Source: Candidatus Neomicrothrix sp. UBA2983 (GTDB taxonomy: Bacteria > Actinomycetota > Acidimicrobiia > Acidimicrobiales > MedAcidi-G1). From it: a stretch of 25,887 nucleotides of DNA. The position numbers and the translations under genes were made by a program. Of this stretch, positions 1-6,777 are shown one piece after another (the first letter of the stretch is position 1; each line of letters begins with the position of its first letter). The stretch covers positions 1-25,887 of the forward strand of contig DEAL01000013.1 in assembly GCA_002346745.1 (NCBI GenBank), given 5' to 3'. The notes below the pieces were generated by a model. That model was not told the DNA's origin. It searched no databases and saw nothing but the letters and a program-made list of their open reading frames with translations.

Positions 1-50
1 GACCTTCGGTCCCCCAGACCGACGCGCTAACCAAGCTGCGCCACAGCCCG
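1..50 (-). tRNA. tRNA-Pro (anticodon GGG), 3' part cut by window edge
   Basis: Read on the minus strand from position 50, the sequence folds as the 5' two-thirds of a tRNA. There is an acceptor strand CGGGCTG, a D-arm with GCGC stems around AGCTTGGTTA, and an anticodon stem TCGGT/ACCGA closing the loop CTGGGGG. The loop places GGG at 34-36, a proline anticodon reading CCC and CCU. The variable region begins (AGGTC) and the window then ends, so the T-arm and the 3' acceptor strand are not visible. Identity is secure from the loop and from the proline-type acceptor beginning with C. Confidence 0.92.
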
Positions 51-63
51 CTGTGGAGCGGCC

Positions 64-69
64 ACTCTA
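64..69 (-). promoter_or_regulatory. candidate -10 box for tRNA-Pro
   Basis: On the minus strand TAGAGT lies 13 bases before the tRNA 5' end and fits the actinobacterial TANNNT -10 pattern. No convincing -35 hexamer is visible at the usual distance. The placement is reasonable for a tRNA with a short 5' leader, but it rests on one hexamer. Confidence 0.35.
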
Positions 70-132
70 CCGGCGCCGCCTGTGGGCCGGCCCGTTGCGG
101 CGGCCACGAAACGGCCGTGCGAGGATGCCGCG

Positions 133-249
133 ATGAACGACCCACGCGCCGCACGGCTCCTCGACGGCAGCGCCTGGGGCGACTTCTGTGAGCAGCTCCG
201 GGTAGCCGGGCAGGTCGTGCTCCGGGAGACCCCCGACGCCGGCCACTGA
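133..249 (+). pseudogene. 38-codon ORF, possible 5' remnant of a DUF1214-type gene
   Basis: An ATG at 133, preceded by GAGGA, opens a 38-codon frame ending in TGA at 247-249. The product contains LLDGSAWGDFCEQLRVAG followed by QVVLRE. From memory this resembles the N-terminus of actinobacterial DUF1214-domain proteins, which continue for several hundred residues with an RAEG..YL motif. Here the frame stops just where that motif should follow, and no DUF1214-like sequence appears in the 25 bases before the next gene. I infer a truncated remnant, left between a tRNA and a zinc-ribbon gene. It could instead be a genuine small protein. The family resemblance is not a database result. Confidence 0.4.
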
Positions 250-274
250 GTCCGGCCCGGTCCACGTCCGAGGA

Positions 275-487
275 TCAGGTCACCAGTTCGACGAGTCCCT
301 CGACGAGGCGCCAAGCCAGGTAGATCGCGGCGGCGCCGGCGAAAACCCAGAAGTGCCACGGCACCTTCTGCGACCGGGCCCGCTGGCCGTCGGCGTCCTC
401 GACCCGCTCCCCGCAGGTCGGACAGGTCCCCACCACCGACACGGCGTTCGGACTCAGGTACTTCTCACACGCGGCGCACCAGGGCAT
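275..487 (-). CDS. small zinc-ribbon membrane protein
   Basis: This 70-residue protein has an N-terminal CxxC pair at C4/C7 and a second pair at C22/C25, the spacing of a zinc ribbon. A charged linker follows, then one hydrophobic segment at about residues 46-66 that should anchor it in the membrane with the ribbon outside the bilayer. Its ATG lies 15 bases after the stop of the SpoIIE-type phosphatase, so the two are probably cotranscribed. Similar short zinc-ribbon/one-TM proteins occur in actinobacterial genomes without a known role. No function can be assigned; the operon position hints at a link with the membrane phosphatase. Confidence 0.75.
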   Translation of the reverse strand: MPWCAACEKYLSPNAVSVVGTCPTCGERVEDADGQRARSQKVPWHFWVFAGAAAIYLAWRLVEGLVELVT

Positions 488-502
488 GGGCGACCCGCCG
501 GC

Positions 503-1576
503 TCAGGACCTGCGGATCGCCAGGATGGCGACGTCGTCCTCGATGATGCCGTGGCTGAAGTCGTTCACAGCATCGAGCAGTTGCTTGCAGAGCACGTCCG
601 GGGCGATACCCGGGTTGCGCCGCAGGGCGTCGCCGATGCGCTGCTCGCCGAACAACTCGTCGCCGGTGCGAGCCTCGGCCAGACCGTCCGTGTAGAGCAG
701 CACCATGTCGTCGGTCTCGAGCGGGATCTCCCGGCTGAAGTAGGTGCCCCCCGGGTCGAGCATCAGCAGCGGACCCGTCGACCGCAGCGGCCGGACCTCA
801 CGCTCGTGGAACAGGAACGTGGCCGGGTGGCCCGCGGAGGCGTACCGCAGCGTCTCAGCCTCGGTGTCGAACACCAGCACCACCAGCGAGATGAACTCCT
901 CGTTGCGGTCCACCGACGACATCTGCCGGTTGAGCTCCTCGAGGGCCTGAGCCGGGTCACGGAACTGGGCGAGGAAGGTGCGCAGCAGGTACTTGGCCTG
1001 GAAGGCGGTGATGGACGACTCGATGCCGTGGCCGGCCACATCGCCGATGACGGCCGCCAGGCGTGTGGGTGCCGCCTTGAAGACGTCGAAGAAGTCGCCG
1101 GCCATCAGGCCGGTACCGGCCTGGTACACCTGCCCGACGTCGAAGCCGGAGAACTCGGGCAGTTGTTCGGGTGCCAGACGGGCCGCCCACGCCTTGGGCG
1201 CCAGGTCCTCCTGGTCCAACGCCTCCTGGGCACGCCGCTCGATGTCGATGCGGTGGCGAGCCATACGCGCCTCGCGCACGGCGTTGCGGGCCCACACGGT
1301 CGAGACCAACGCCGGCAGGCCCACCAGGGCGAAGGCGATCGTCACTCGGGACGAGTCGACGTAGGCATTGACGAAGGCCACCACGGCGAGGAGGCCGTAG
1401 AGGGTCGCCGAATGGAACTCCTTGCGGAAGTTCGACCATGCCAGCGTGTAGGCGTCGGGTGCCGCCTCGGCATCGATCCGGTGGATCAGCCGGTAGCGGT
1501 GGCGCGACGACCGTGCCCAGCTGAAGGTAGCGGCCAGACACACGAGGCCCACGAGGGTGAGTACCGGAGTGCGCAT
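503..1576 (-). CDS. membrane-anchored SpoIIE/RsbU-type PP2C serine phosphatase
   Basis: The 357-residue product has three hydrophobic segments near residues 3-20, 59-74 and 78-96, then a helical linker (about 97-140) and a SpoIIE-type PP2C phosphatase domain to the C-terminus. PP2C motifs are intact: AGDFFDVF at 159-166, GDVAGHG at 178-184, SAGHP at 247-251, LYTDGLAEAR at 294-303 and EDDVAILAIR at 346-355, giving the usual metal-binding aspartates. Family members dephosphorylate serine on anti-sigma-factor antagonists or similar switch proteins. No antagonist, anti-sigma kinase or sigma factor lies in the window, so the substrate is unknown. No PAS, GAF, HAMP or receiver domain is seen, so any signal probably enters through the membrane region. 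It has its own short upstream gap after der. Confidence 0.9.
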   Translation of the reverse strand: MRTPVLTLVGLVCLAATFSWARSSRHRYRLIHRIDAEAAPDAYTLAWSNFRKEFHSATLYGLLAVVAFVNAYVDSSRVTIAFALVGLPALVSTVWARNAVREARMARHRIDIERRAQEALDQEDLAPKAWAARLAPEQLPEFSGFDVGQVYQAGTGLMAGDFFDVFKAAPTRLAAVIGDVAGHGIESSITAFQAKYLLRTFLAQFRDPAQALEELNRQMSSVDRNEEFISLVVLVFDTEAETLRYASAGHPATFLFHEREVRPLRSTGPLLMLDPGGTYFSREIPLETDDMVLLYTDGLAEARTGDELFGEQRIGDALRRNPGIAPDVLCKQLLDAVNDFSHGIIEDDVAILAIRRS

Positions 1577-1584
1577 CCGCGTAG

Positions 1585-1590
1585 ATGGTA
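1585..1590 (-). promoter_or_regulatory. candidate -10 box for SpoIIE-type phosphatase gene
   Basis: TACCAT on the minus strand ends 8 bases before the ATG at 1576, fitting TANNNT with transcription beginning at or next to the start codon. It sits in the 54-base gap after der. A short GC-rich inverted repeat (CCCCC and GGGGG around seven bases) lies just upstream in the same gap. The phosphatase may therefore be transcribed independently of der. Confidence 0.4.
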
Positions 1591-1630
1591 CCCCCAGACG
1601 CCGGGGGCGGGCCGATGGCCGCCCGCTGCC

Positions 1631-2941
1631 CTAGTCGGAGCGGCGCCGGACCCGCAGTTTCAGGGGCGTCGAGCCCAGGCCCAGGTCCTCGCGGAGCCGC
1701 CGCTCCAGGTACCGCAGCCACGTGCGGGGCAGCTCCCGGTTGGCGAACAACGTGAACGTGGGCGGGTCGGTGGCGCCCTGGGTGGCGTACAGGACCCGGG
1801 CGCCACCCGGCGCCGGGTGCTCGGCCTGCGCCACCCGCACCACCTCGTTGACCCGCCGGGTCGGGATCCGGGTGCGGTAGTCCTCGATCGAGTCCGACAG
1901 TGCCGGCCAGAGCCGGCCCACGTTCTTCCCGGTGAGGGCGCTCACCCGCAGCACGGGGGCGTCGCCGACGAAGTGCAGGCGACGGCCGACCTGTTCGGCC
2001 ACGTCCTCGCGCTGCTCGGTGTCGCACAGGTCCCACTTGTTGAGCACCACGACGATCGGGCAGCCGGCGGCGTCGACCCGTTCGGCGAGGCGCTGGTCCT
2101 GGTGGGTGACGCCGAGCGTGGCGTCGATGACGAGGAGCGCCACGTCCGCGGCGTCGACCGAGGCGAGTGCCCGGACCAGCGAGTAGTACTCGGTGTCCTC
2201 GTCGATCTTGGCCTTGCGCCGCATGCCAGCCGTGTCGACGAAGCGGACCGGCCCGTGGTCGGTCTCGACCACGGTGTCGACCGAGTCACGGGTGGTGCCC
2301 GGTCGGTCGTGCACCACGACACGCTCCTCGCCGGTGAGGCGGTTGAACAGCGTGGACTTGCCCACGTTGGGGCGGCCCACGATGGCGACCCCGAGGATGC
2401 GGGGCTCGTCGTCGGTCGCCTCCTCGGGCGCGGCCTCCTCACTGGACTCGTCGGGCAGCATGCCGACGAGCCGGTCCAGCAGGTCGCCCGTGCCCCGGCC
2501 GTGCAGGGCGCTGATCGAGGCCGGGTCGCCGAGACCCAACGACAGCAGTTCCCAGCTGGCGGCCTCGTGCACCCGGTCGTCGACCTTGTTGGCCACGACG
2601 ATCACCGTGTCCGAGCGTCCGCGCAGCAGGGCGGCGACCCTGGCGTCGTCCTCGGTGACGCCGACGGTGGCGTCCACGACGAACAGGACGGCGTCGGCGG
2701 TGGCAATGGCGGCCTCGCTCTGCCGGGACACCTTGTCGTCGAGAGAGTCCCCGCCGACCAGCCAGCCGCCGGTGTCGACCAGCGTGAACGGGCGCCCCTG
2801 CCAGGCGGCGGCGACCTCCTTGCGGTCGCGGGTGACGCCGGGGCGCTCCTCGACGATCGCCTCGCGGCGTCCGATGATCCGGTTCAGGAGAGTCGACTTG
2901 CCGACGTTGGGCCGACCCACGATCGCGACGACGGGGCTCAT
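1631..2941 (-). CDS. der: ribosome-assembly GTPase Der (EngA)
   Basis: The 436-residue protein has two tandem Era-like GTPase domains. The first P-loop GRPNVGKS is at residues 9-16 with DTGG near 56-59 and NKVD near 118-121. The second P-loop is at 189-196 with DTAG near 236-239 and NKWD at 301-304. A KH-like C-terminal domain follows from about 350. An acidic linker (about 163-180) joins the G domains. Der acts in assembly of the large ribosomal subunit. The ATG at 2941 shares ATGA with the stop of the upstream DUF512 gene, a coupled arrangement that also fixes the start, since the P-loop begins nine residues in. Length and motifs match the family. Confidence 0.97.
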   Translation of the reverse strand: MSPVVAIVGRPNVGKSTLLNRIIGRREAIVEERPGVTRDRKEVAAAWQGRPFTLVDTGGWLVGGDSLDDKVSRQSEAAIATADAVLFVVDATVGVTEDDARVAALLRGRSDTVIVVANKVDDRVHEAASWELLSLGLGDPASISALHGRGTGDLLDRLVGMLPDESSEEAAPEEATDDEPRILGVAIVGRPNVGKSTLFNRLTGEERVVVHDRPGTTRDSVDTVVETDHGPVRFVDTAGMRRKAKIDEDTEYYSLVRALASVDAADVALLVIDATLGVTHQDQRLAERVDAAGCPIVVVLNKWDLCDTEQREDVAEQVGRRLHFVGDAPVLRVSALTGKNVGRLWPALSDSIEDYRTRIPTRRVNEVVRVAQAEHPAPGGARVLYATQGATDPPTFTLFANRELPRTWLRYLERRLREDLGLGSTPLKLRVRRRSD

Positions 2942-4302
2942 GCGAGGGCCTCCCGGAGGGCGGCGCCGTCGGTCGCCACGACCTCGACGGGACGGGGCAG
3001 GTCCTCGGGCGTGAGGCCGTCGAGGAACCGGCCGCCGCTGAGACACACGTCGGGCAGCAGGTAGCGGTGACCCTCTGGCTCCTCGGCCAGCACCCTGGTC
3101 AGGTCCTCGCCGACCAATAGGCCCGTCACCCCGACGTTTCCGCCGAAGAACCTGTTCTCCACCGGGAGCAGGCGCACGTCCCGGTCGGCGACCGTGGCAA
3201 CCAGCGGCTCCAGCACCGGGGCGCCCAATTCGCCCGTGAGCACAGCCACCGGGGCGCCGGGCCGCGCGCCGAGACGCACGGGCGTCGCCTCGCCGTCCAG
3301 CCTGGGCGCCCGGAAGCCCGTCGCCGGCGCCCCGTCGACCGCCCGGAAGAACCCGGAGGCCCGGTCGGACGGCTGCTCCGCCGCCTCGCCGAGGAACGCG
3401 GCCTCGAAGGCCCGGGCCATGCCGATGCCGTCCTCGTGCATCGGGAAGCCCTCGTACGACGCCGCTGGCGGAAACCCGCGGCCGGCCAGCAGGTAGTACT
3501 CGTCGGCGGCGAAAACGAGGCGCCGACCCAGCGCCCCGAGGAACACCTGCTGCCAGGCCTCGACCGTGTCGACGACGAACGCCGCCTCCCCGGTGGCGTG
3601 GGGTCGCATCCGCTCCTCGGAGGTGTGTCGGCTGACGCCCAGCGGCACGACACACAGGCTGGCCAGGTCGCTGAACCGGTCAGCCACCCCGGCGAGCGTG
3701 TCCTCCAGCCACAGTCCATCGTTGACCCCCGGGCACACGACAACCTGCCCGTGGACCTCGATGCCGTGGTCGAGCAGCACCCTCAACCACCGCAGGCTGG
3801 TGCCACCCCGCCGGTTGCGCAACATCTCGCTGCGCTTGCCCGGGTCGGTGGCGTGGATGCTCACGTACAGCGGACTGAGCCGCTCCGTCACGACCCGCTC
3901 CAGGTCGGACTCGGTGAAGCGGGTGAGCGTCGTGAAGTTCCCGTAGAGGAACGACAGGCGGTAGTCGTCGTCCTTCAGGTAGAGGCTGCGGCGCATCCCG
4001 GGAGGCAACTGGTAGATGAAGCAGAACTCGCAGTGGTTGTCGCAGGTCTGGACCCGGTCGAACAGCGGGCTGTCGACCTCGACGCCCAACGGCGACCCGG
4101 CCGGCTTCTCGACCCCGACCTCCCGACGCAGCCCGCCCCGATCCACGTCGAGCAGCAGCGACGGCTCGTCGACCAGCAGCTGGTACTGGATGACGTCGCG
4201 GGGGATCTGGTCGTTGATGGCGAGGATGCGGTCGCCGGGCACGACCCCGGCCCGTTCGGCGGGCGACTCGGGGGCGACGGCGACCACCACGGGGGCCGAC
4301 AT
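2938..4302 (-). CDS. DUF512 protein: PDZ plus radical-SAM-like Fe-S protein
   Basis: The 454-residue product begins with a PDZ-like segment (about 4-60), then a CX3CX2C cluster (C87, C91, C94) followed by FIYQLPPGMRRSLYLKDDDY and SFLYGNF, the hallmark of the DUF512 family. A radical-SAM-type barrel follows, with DEYYLLAGR at 267-275 and the conserved NRFFGGNVGVTGLL region at 383-396. The family is classed with Fe-S oxidoreductases; its reaction is unknown. The ATG at 4302 is preferred over an in-frame GTG two codons upstream because a TAGCCT -10 box lies exactly 7 bases before it. The stop overlaps the der start by four bases. The neighbourhood with der recurs in other bacteria, which suggests a translation-linked role, but that is inference. 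Confidence 0.92.
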   Translation of the reverse strand: MSAPVVVAVAPESPAERAGVVPGDRILAINDQIPRDVIQYQLLVDEPSLLLDVDRGGLRREVGVEKPAGSPLGVEVDSPLFDRVQTCDNHCEFCFIYQLPPGMRRSLYLKDDDYRLSFLYGNFTTLTRFTESDLERVVTERLSPLYVSIHATDPGKRSEMLRNRRGGTSLRWLRVLLDHGIEVHGQVVVCPGVNDGLWLEDTLAGVADRFSDLASLCVVPLGVSRHTSEERMRPHATGEAAFVVDTVEAWQQVFLGALGRRLVFAADEYYLLAGRGFPPAASYEGFPMHEDGIGMARAFEAAFLGEAAEQPSDRASGFFRAVDGAPATGFRAPRLDGEATPVRLGARPGAPVAVLTGELGAPVLEPLVATVADRDVRLLPVENRFFGGNVGVTGLLVGEDLTRVLAEEPEGHRYLLPDVCLSGGRFLDGLTPEDLPRPVEVVATDGAALREALA

Positions 4303-4309
4303 GGCCACA

Positions 4310-4315
4310 AGGCTA
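4310..4315 (-). promoter_or_regulatory. candidate -10 box for DUF512-der operon, leaderless
   Basis: TAGCCT on the minus strand lies 7 bases before the ATG at 4302. This places the transcription start at the start codon and favours that ATG over the GTG at 4308. No clear -35 element is seen. The opposing ispH box is only 34 bases away, so the two promoters sit back to back. Confidence 0.5.
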
Positions 4316-4349
4316 CCGACGGGCCCCCGCCCCCGGCCGGTGCCGGGGA

Positions 4350-4355
4350 TAGGGT
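4350..4355 (+). promoter_or_regulatory. candidate -10 box for ispH, leaderless
   Basis: TAGGGT on the plus strand ends 6 bases before the ispH ATG at 4362. Initiation about 7 bases after the box would begin at the A of the ATG. No Shine-Dalgarno sequence precedes the start, which agrees with a leaderless mRNA. Confidence 0.58.
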
Positions 4356-4361
4356 CGTCCC

Positions 4362-5396
4362 ATGGAGGTCTCGCACGTGCTGCTGGCCGAGCCCCGTGGC
4401 TTCTGCGCCGGCGTCGAGATGGCGATCAAGGCCCTCACCTGGCTGGTCCGAGCCTTCGACGAACCCGTCTACTGCTACCACGAGATCGTCCACAACAAGC
4501 TGGTGGTGGAGCGCTTCGAGGACCTCGGCGTCGTCTTCGTCGAGGACATCGACGAGGTGCCCCCCGGCGCCCCGGTCATGCTCTCCGCCCACGGGTCCGC
4601 GCCAGAGGTGGTCCGGCGGGCCCATGACGTGGGCGGCTACACCGTCGACGCCGTCTGCCCACTCGTCACCAAAGTCCACCACGAGGTCAAGACCCGCGCC
4701 CGCAAGGGCTACCAGGTGGTCTACGTGGGACACGAGGGCCACGAGGAGGCGGTCGGCACGATCGCCGTGGCGCCGGAGGCCATGCACCGCGTCGAACACC
4801 CCGACGAGGTCCGAAACCTTCCCGACCTCGGCGACGACGTCGCCCTGCTGGCCCAGACCACCCTCAGCCACCGCGACTGGTCCGACGTGCTCGACGCCGC
4901 CGGCGACCGCTGGCCCGACCTGTGGTCGCCCGGACGCAGCGACCTGTGCTTCGCCACGACGAACCGCCAGGGAGCACTGCTCAGCCTGGTCGACCGCTGC
5001 GACGCCGTGGTCGTGATCGGCTCGACCAACAGCTCCAACACGCGGGCGCTCGTCAAGCTGGCCGAGGAGGCCGGATGCCCCCGCGTCGTGTGGATCAACC
5101 GGGCCGAGGAACTGCCCGGCGACCTGTCGGGCACGGTCGGCGTGACCGCCGGGGCGTCGGCGCCCGAGCAGGTCGTCGACGCCGTCCTCGCCGCCCTCGA
5201 CCCCACGGGGGGCGTCGAGGTGGTGCGCCACACCGAGGAGGACGAGTACTTCCCGCCGCCGCGCAACCTGCGCGACCTGCTGGGCGCCGTCCGGGGCTTC
5301 GCCGGACTCGGGTTCGGCGCCCCGCCTCCCGCCCGGCACTTCGACGACCGGTCGGTGGGCGCCTCCGACGCGCTCGCCGCCCTCGACCGGATCTAG
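4362..5396 (+). CDS. ispH: 4-hydroxy-3-methylbut-2-enyl diphosphate reductase
   Basis: IspH performs the last step of the MEP isoprenoid pathway, reducing HMBPP to IPP and DMAPP with a [4Fe-4S] cluster. The 344-residue protein begins with LLAEPRGFCAGV. Cysteines C15, C99 (DAVCPLVTKVH) and C196 (LCFATTNRQ) match the three cluster ligands. The substrate-binding residues are recognisable: IVHN with H44, SAHG with H77, GHEE with H127 and E129, QTTLS near 165-169, and NSSN at 223-226. The C-terminal ~40 residues form a less conserved tail. The gene is divergent from the DUF512 operon and convergent with plsC, the two stops being four bases apart. In many bacteria ispH follows cmk-plsC on the same strand; here it is close but inverted. 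Confidence 0.96.
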   Translation: MEVSHVLLAEPRGFCAGVEMAIKALTWLVRAFDEPVYCYHEIVHNKLVVERFEDLGVVFVEDIDEVPPGAPVMLSAHGSAPEVVRRAHDVGGYTVDAVCPLVTKVHHEVKTRARKGYQVVYVGHEGHEEAVGTIAVAPEAMHRVEHPDEVRNLPDLGDDVALLAQTTLSHRDWSDVLDAAGDRWPDLWSPGRSDLCFATTNRQGALLSLVDRCDAVVVIGSTNSSNTRALVKLAEEAGCPRVVWINRAEELPGDLSGTVGVTAGASAPEQVVDAVLAALDPTGGVEVVRHTEEDEYFPPPRNLRDLLGAVRGFAGLGFGAPPPARHFDDRSVGASDALAALDRI

Positions 5397-5400
5397 GCCC

Positions 5401-6138
5401 CTACTCCCCCGAGGTGTCCGCCTCCTCGGGACGCGGTCGGGCCGGCCGCCCCGCCAGTTGCTGGGCCTCGTCGAACACCACCTGGAGGGCCTGGCGCAAC
5501 TCCTCGGTGAGTTCCTCGACCACCCGGCGGGGCACCCGGCCCTCCACGACCGGCGGGCGGATCGGCTCGCCGACCACCATGTACACCTTGGTCGGGCGGA
5601 TGAGCGGGGAACCCCCCGGCATGGCGTGGTCGGTGCCGGCGATGCCCATCGGCACGATCGGCACCCCCGACCGGGTCGCCACGAACGCCGGACCGGCGTG
5701 CATCTCCTCGGCCAGCACGACGGGTCCGAACCGCCGGGTGCCCTCGGGGAACATGACCATCGGCTCGCCCCGCTCCAGCACCTCCTGGCAGGCCCGCAGC
5801 GCCGCCCGGTCGGCCGTGCCCCGCTCGACCGGGAAGCCGCCCACGATCGTGAGGAAGCGGCCGCCGAGGCGCGACTTCCACAGCGACTCCTTGCCGAGGA
5901 ACCGCAACCGTCGGGCAGTCACCATCCCCCCGACCGGCGTATCGAGGTACGAGCGGTGGACCGGCGAGAGGATGTACGGCTCGTCGCGCGGCAGGTGCTC
6001 CTTGCCCACCACCCGGAACCGGAACCAGGCCTTGGAGAGCAGCCACAGCAGCGACCAGAAGAACCGGTAAGCGAAGCGGTCGACCAGGCCCATCCGGCGG
6101 CCCAGGTCGGCCCCCTGCTCGTCGGATCGTCCCGTCAC
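5401..6138 (-). CDS. plsC: 1-acyl-glycerol-3-phosphate acyltransferase (PlsC-like)
   Basis: The 245-residue protein has a hydrophobic membrane-associating stretch near residues 22-37 and the PlsC/LPLAT signature: HRSYLD (the HX4D catalytic motif, H61 and D66), a conserved GGFPVERG at 100-107 and FPEGTR at 130-135. Such enzymes acylate lysophosphatidic acid at sn-2 in phospholipid synthesis; the exact acceptor cannot be read from sequence. The GTG at 6138 shares GTGA with the cmk stop, which supports it as the start; an ATG 15 codons downstream is an alternative. The C-terminal ~20 residues are Arg/Pro/Glu-rich and likely disordered. The cmk-plsC pairing is common in bacteria. Confidence 0.9.
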   Translation of the reverse strand: MTGRSDEQGADLGRRMGLVDRFAYRFFWSLLWLLSKAWFRFRVVGKEHLPRDEPYILSPVHRSYLDTPVGGMVTARRLRFLGKESLWKSRLGGRFLTIVGGFPVERGTADRAALRACQEVLERGEPMVMFPEGTRRFGPVVLAEEMHAGPAFVATRSGVPIVPMGIAGTDHAMPGGSPLIRPTKVYMVVGEPIRPPVVEGRVPRRVVEELTEELRQALQVVFDEAQQLAGRPARPRPEEADTSGE

Positions 6139-6773
6139 AGCAGTCCCACGATGACGGCCACCACCTCGTCGATGCCGAGGTCCGAGGTGTCGATCGTGAC
6201 CGAGCCATCGGCGGCGACCAGCGGGCTGGCGACCCGACCGCTGTCGGCGTCGTCGCGTCGCCGAATGTCGGCGGCGACCCATTCGACGTCCGCGTCACCG
6301 ATCTCGCCGGCCCGTCGACGGGCCCGCACCTCGGGCGAGGCCGTCAGGTACACCTTGAGGCGGGCATCCGGGAAGACGACCGAGCCGATGTCGCGTCCCT
6401 CGACCACGCCACCGCCACGTTCCGCCACCCACGCCCGTTGCCGCTCGACCAGTTCCTTCCGGACCTCGGCGACGGCCGCCACCGTGCTCACCGCTGCCGT
6501 GACCTCAGCCCCCCGGATCGCCTCCGTGGCGTCGACGCCGTCGACGACGCACGACGTCCGGTCCAGCACGAGGTCCATGGCCTGGGCGACGGCGACCACC
6601 GCCGCCGCCTCGCCGGGATCGATGCGGGCACGCAGCGCGGCGAAGGCGACCGCCCGGTACATGGCGCCCGTATCGAGGTATTCGAGGCCCAGGTGGTCGG
6701 CCAGGGCCCGGGCGATGGTCGACTTGCCCGAACCGGCCGGTCCGTCGATGGCGATCACACGTGGGGAGGACAT
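6135..6773 (-). CDS. cmk: cytidylate kinase
   Basis: Cmk phosphorylates CMP and dCMP using ATP. The 212-residue protein has the P-loop GPAGSGKST at 11-19, the family motif LDTGAMYRAVA at 33-43, EGRDIGSVVFPDA at 125-137, and the lid-region segment RRRDDADSGR at 171-180 followed by SPL. Length fits short bacterial Cmk. The ATG at 6773 lies four bases after the aroA stop; the stop overlaps plsC by four bases. It belongs to the tyrA-aroA-cmk-plsC run, and cmk beside aroA and der agrees with gene order in other actinobacteria. Confidence 0.96.
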   Translation of the reverse strand: MSSPRVIAIDGPAGSGKSTIARALADHLGLEYLDTGAMYRAVAFAALRARIDPGEAAAVVAVAQAMDLVLDRTSCVVDGVDATEAIRGAEVTAAVSTVAAVAEVRKELVERQRAWVAERGGGVVEGRDIGSVVFPDARLKVYLTASPEVRARRRAGEIGDADVEWVAADIRRRDDADSGRVASPLVAADGSVTIDTSDLGIDEVVAVIVGLL

Positions 6774-6777
6774 CGAC

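Noticed and set aside
1..274. Integration site at the tRNA-Pro gene
   Set aside because: Integrases normally use the tRNA 3' end, which lies outside the window; no integrase or direct repeat is visible on this side.
353..3064. Long plus-strand open frame (903 codons) opposite the phosphatase and der
   Set aside because: It lies antisense to two genes with clear family motifs, its translation is Arg/Gly/Pro/Val-biased without any recognisable domain, and long antisense frames are usual in GC-rich DNA.
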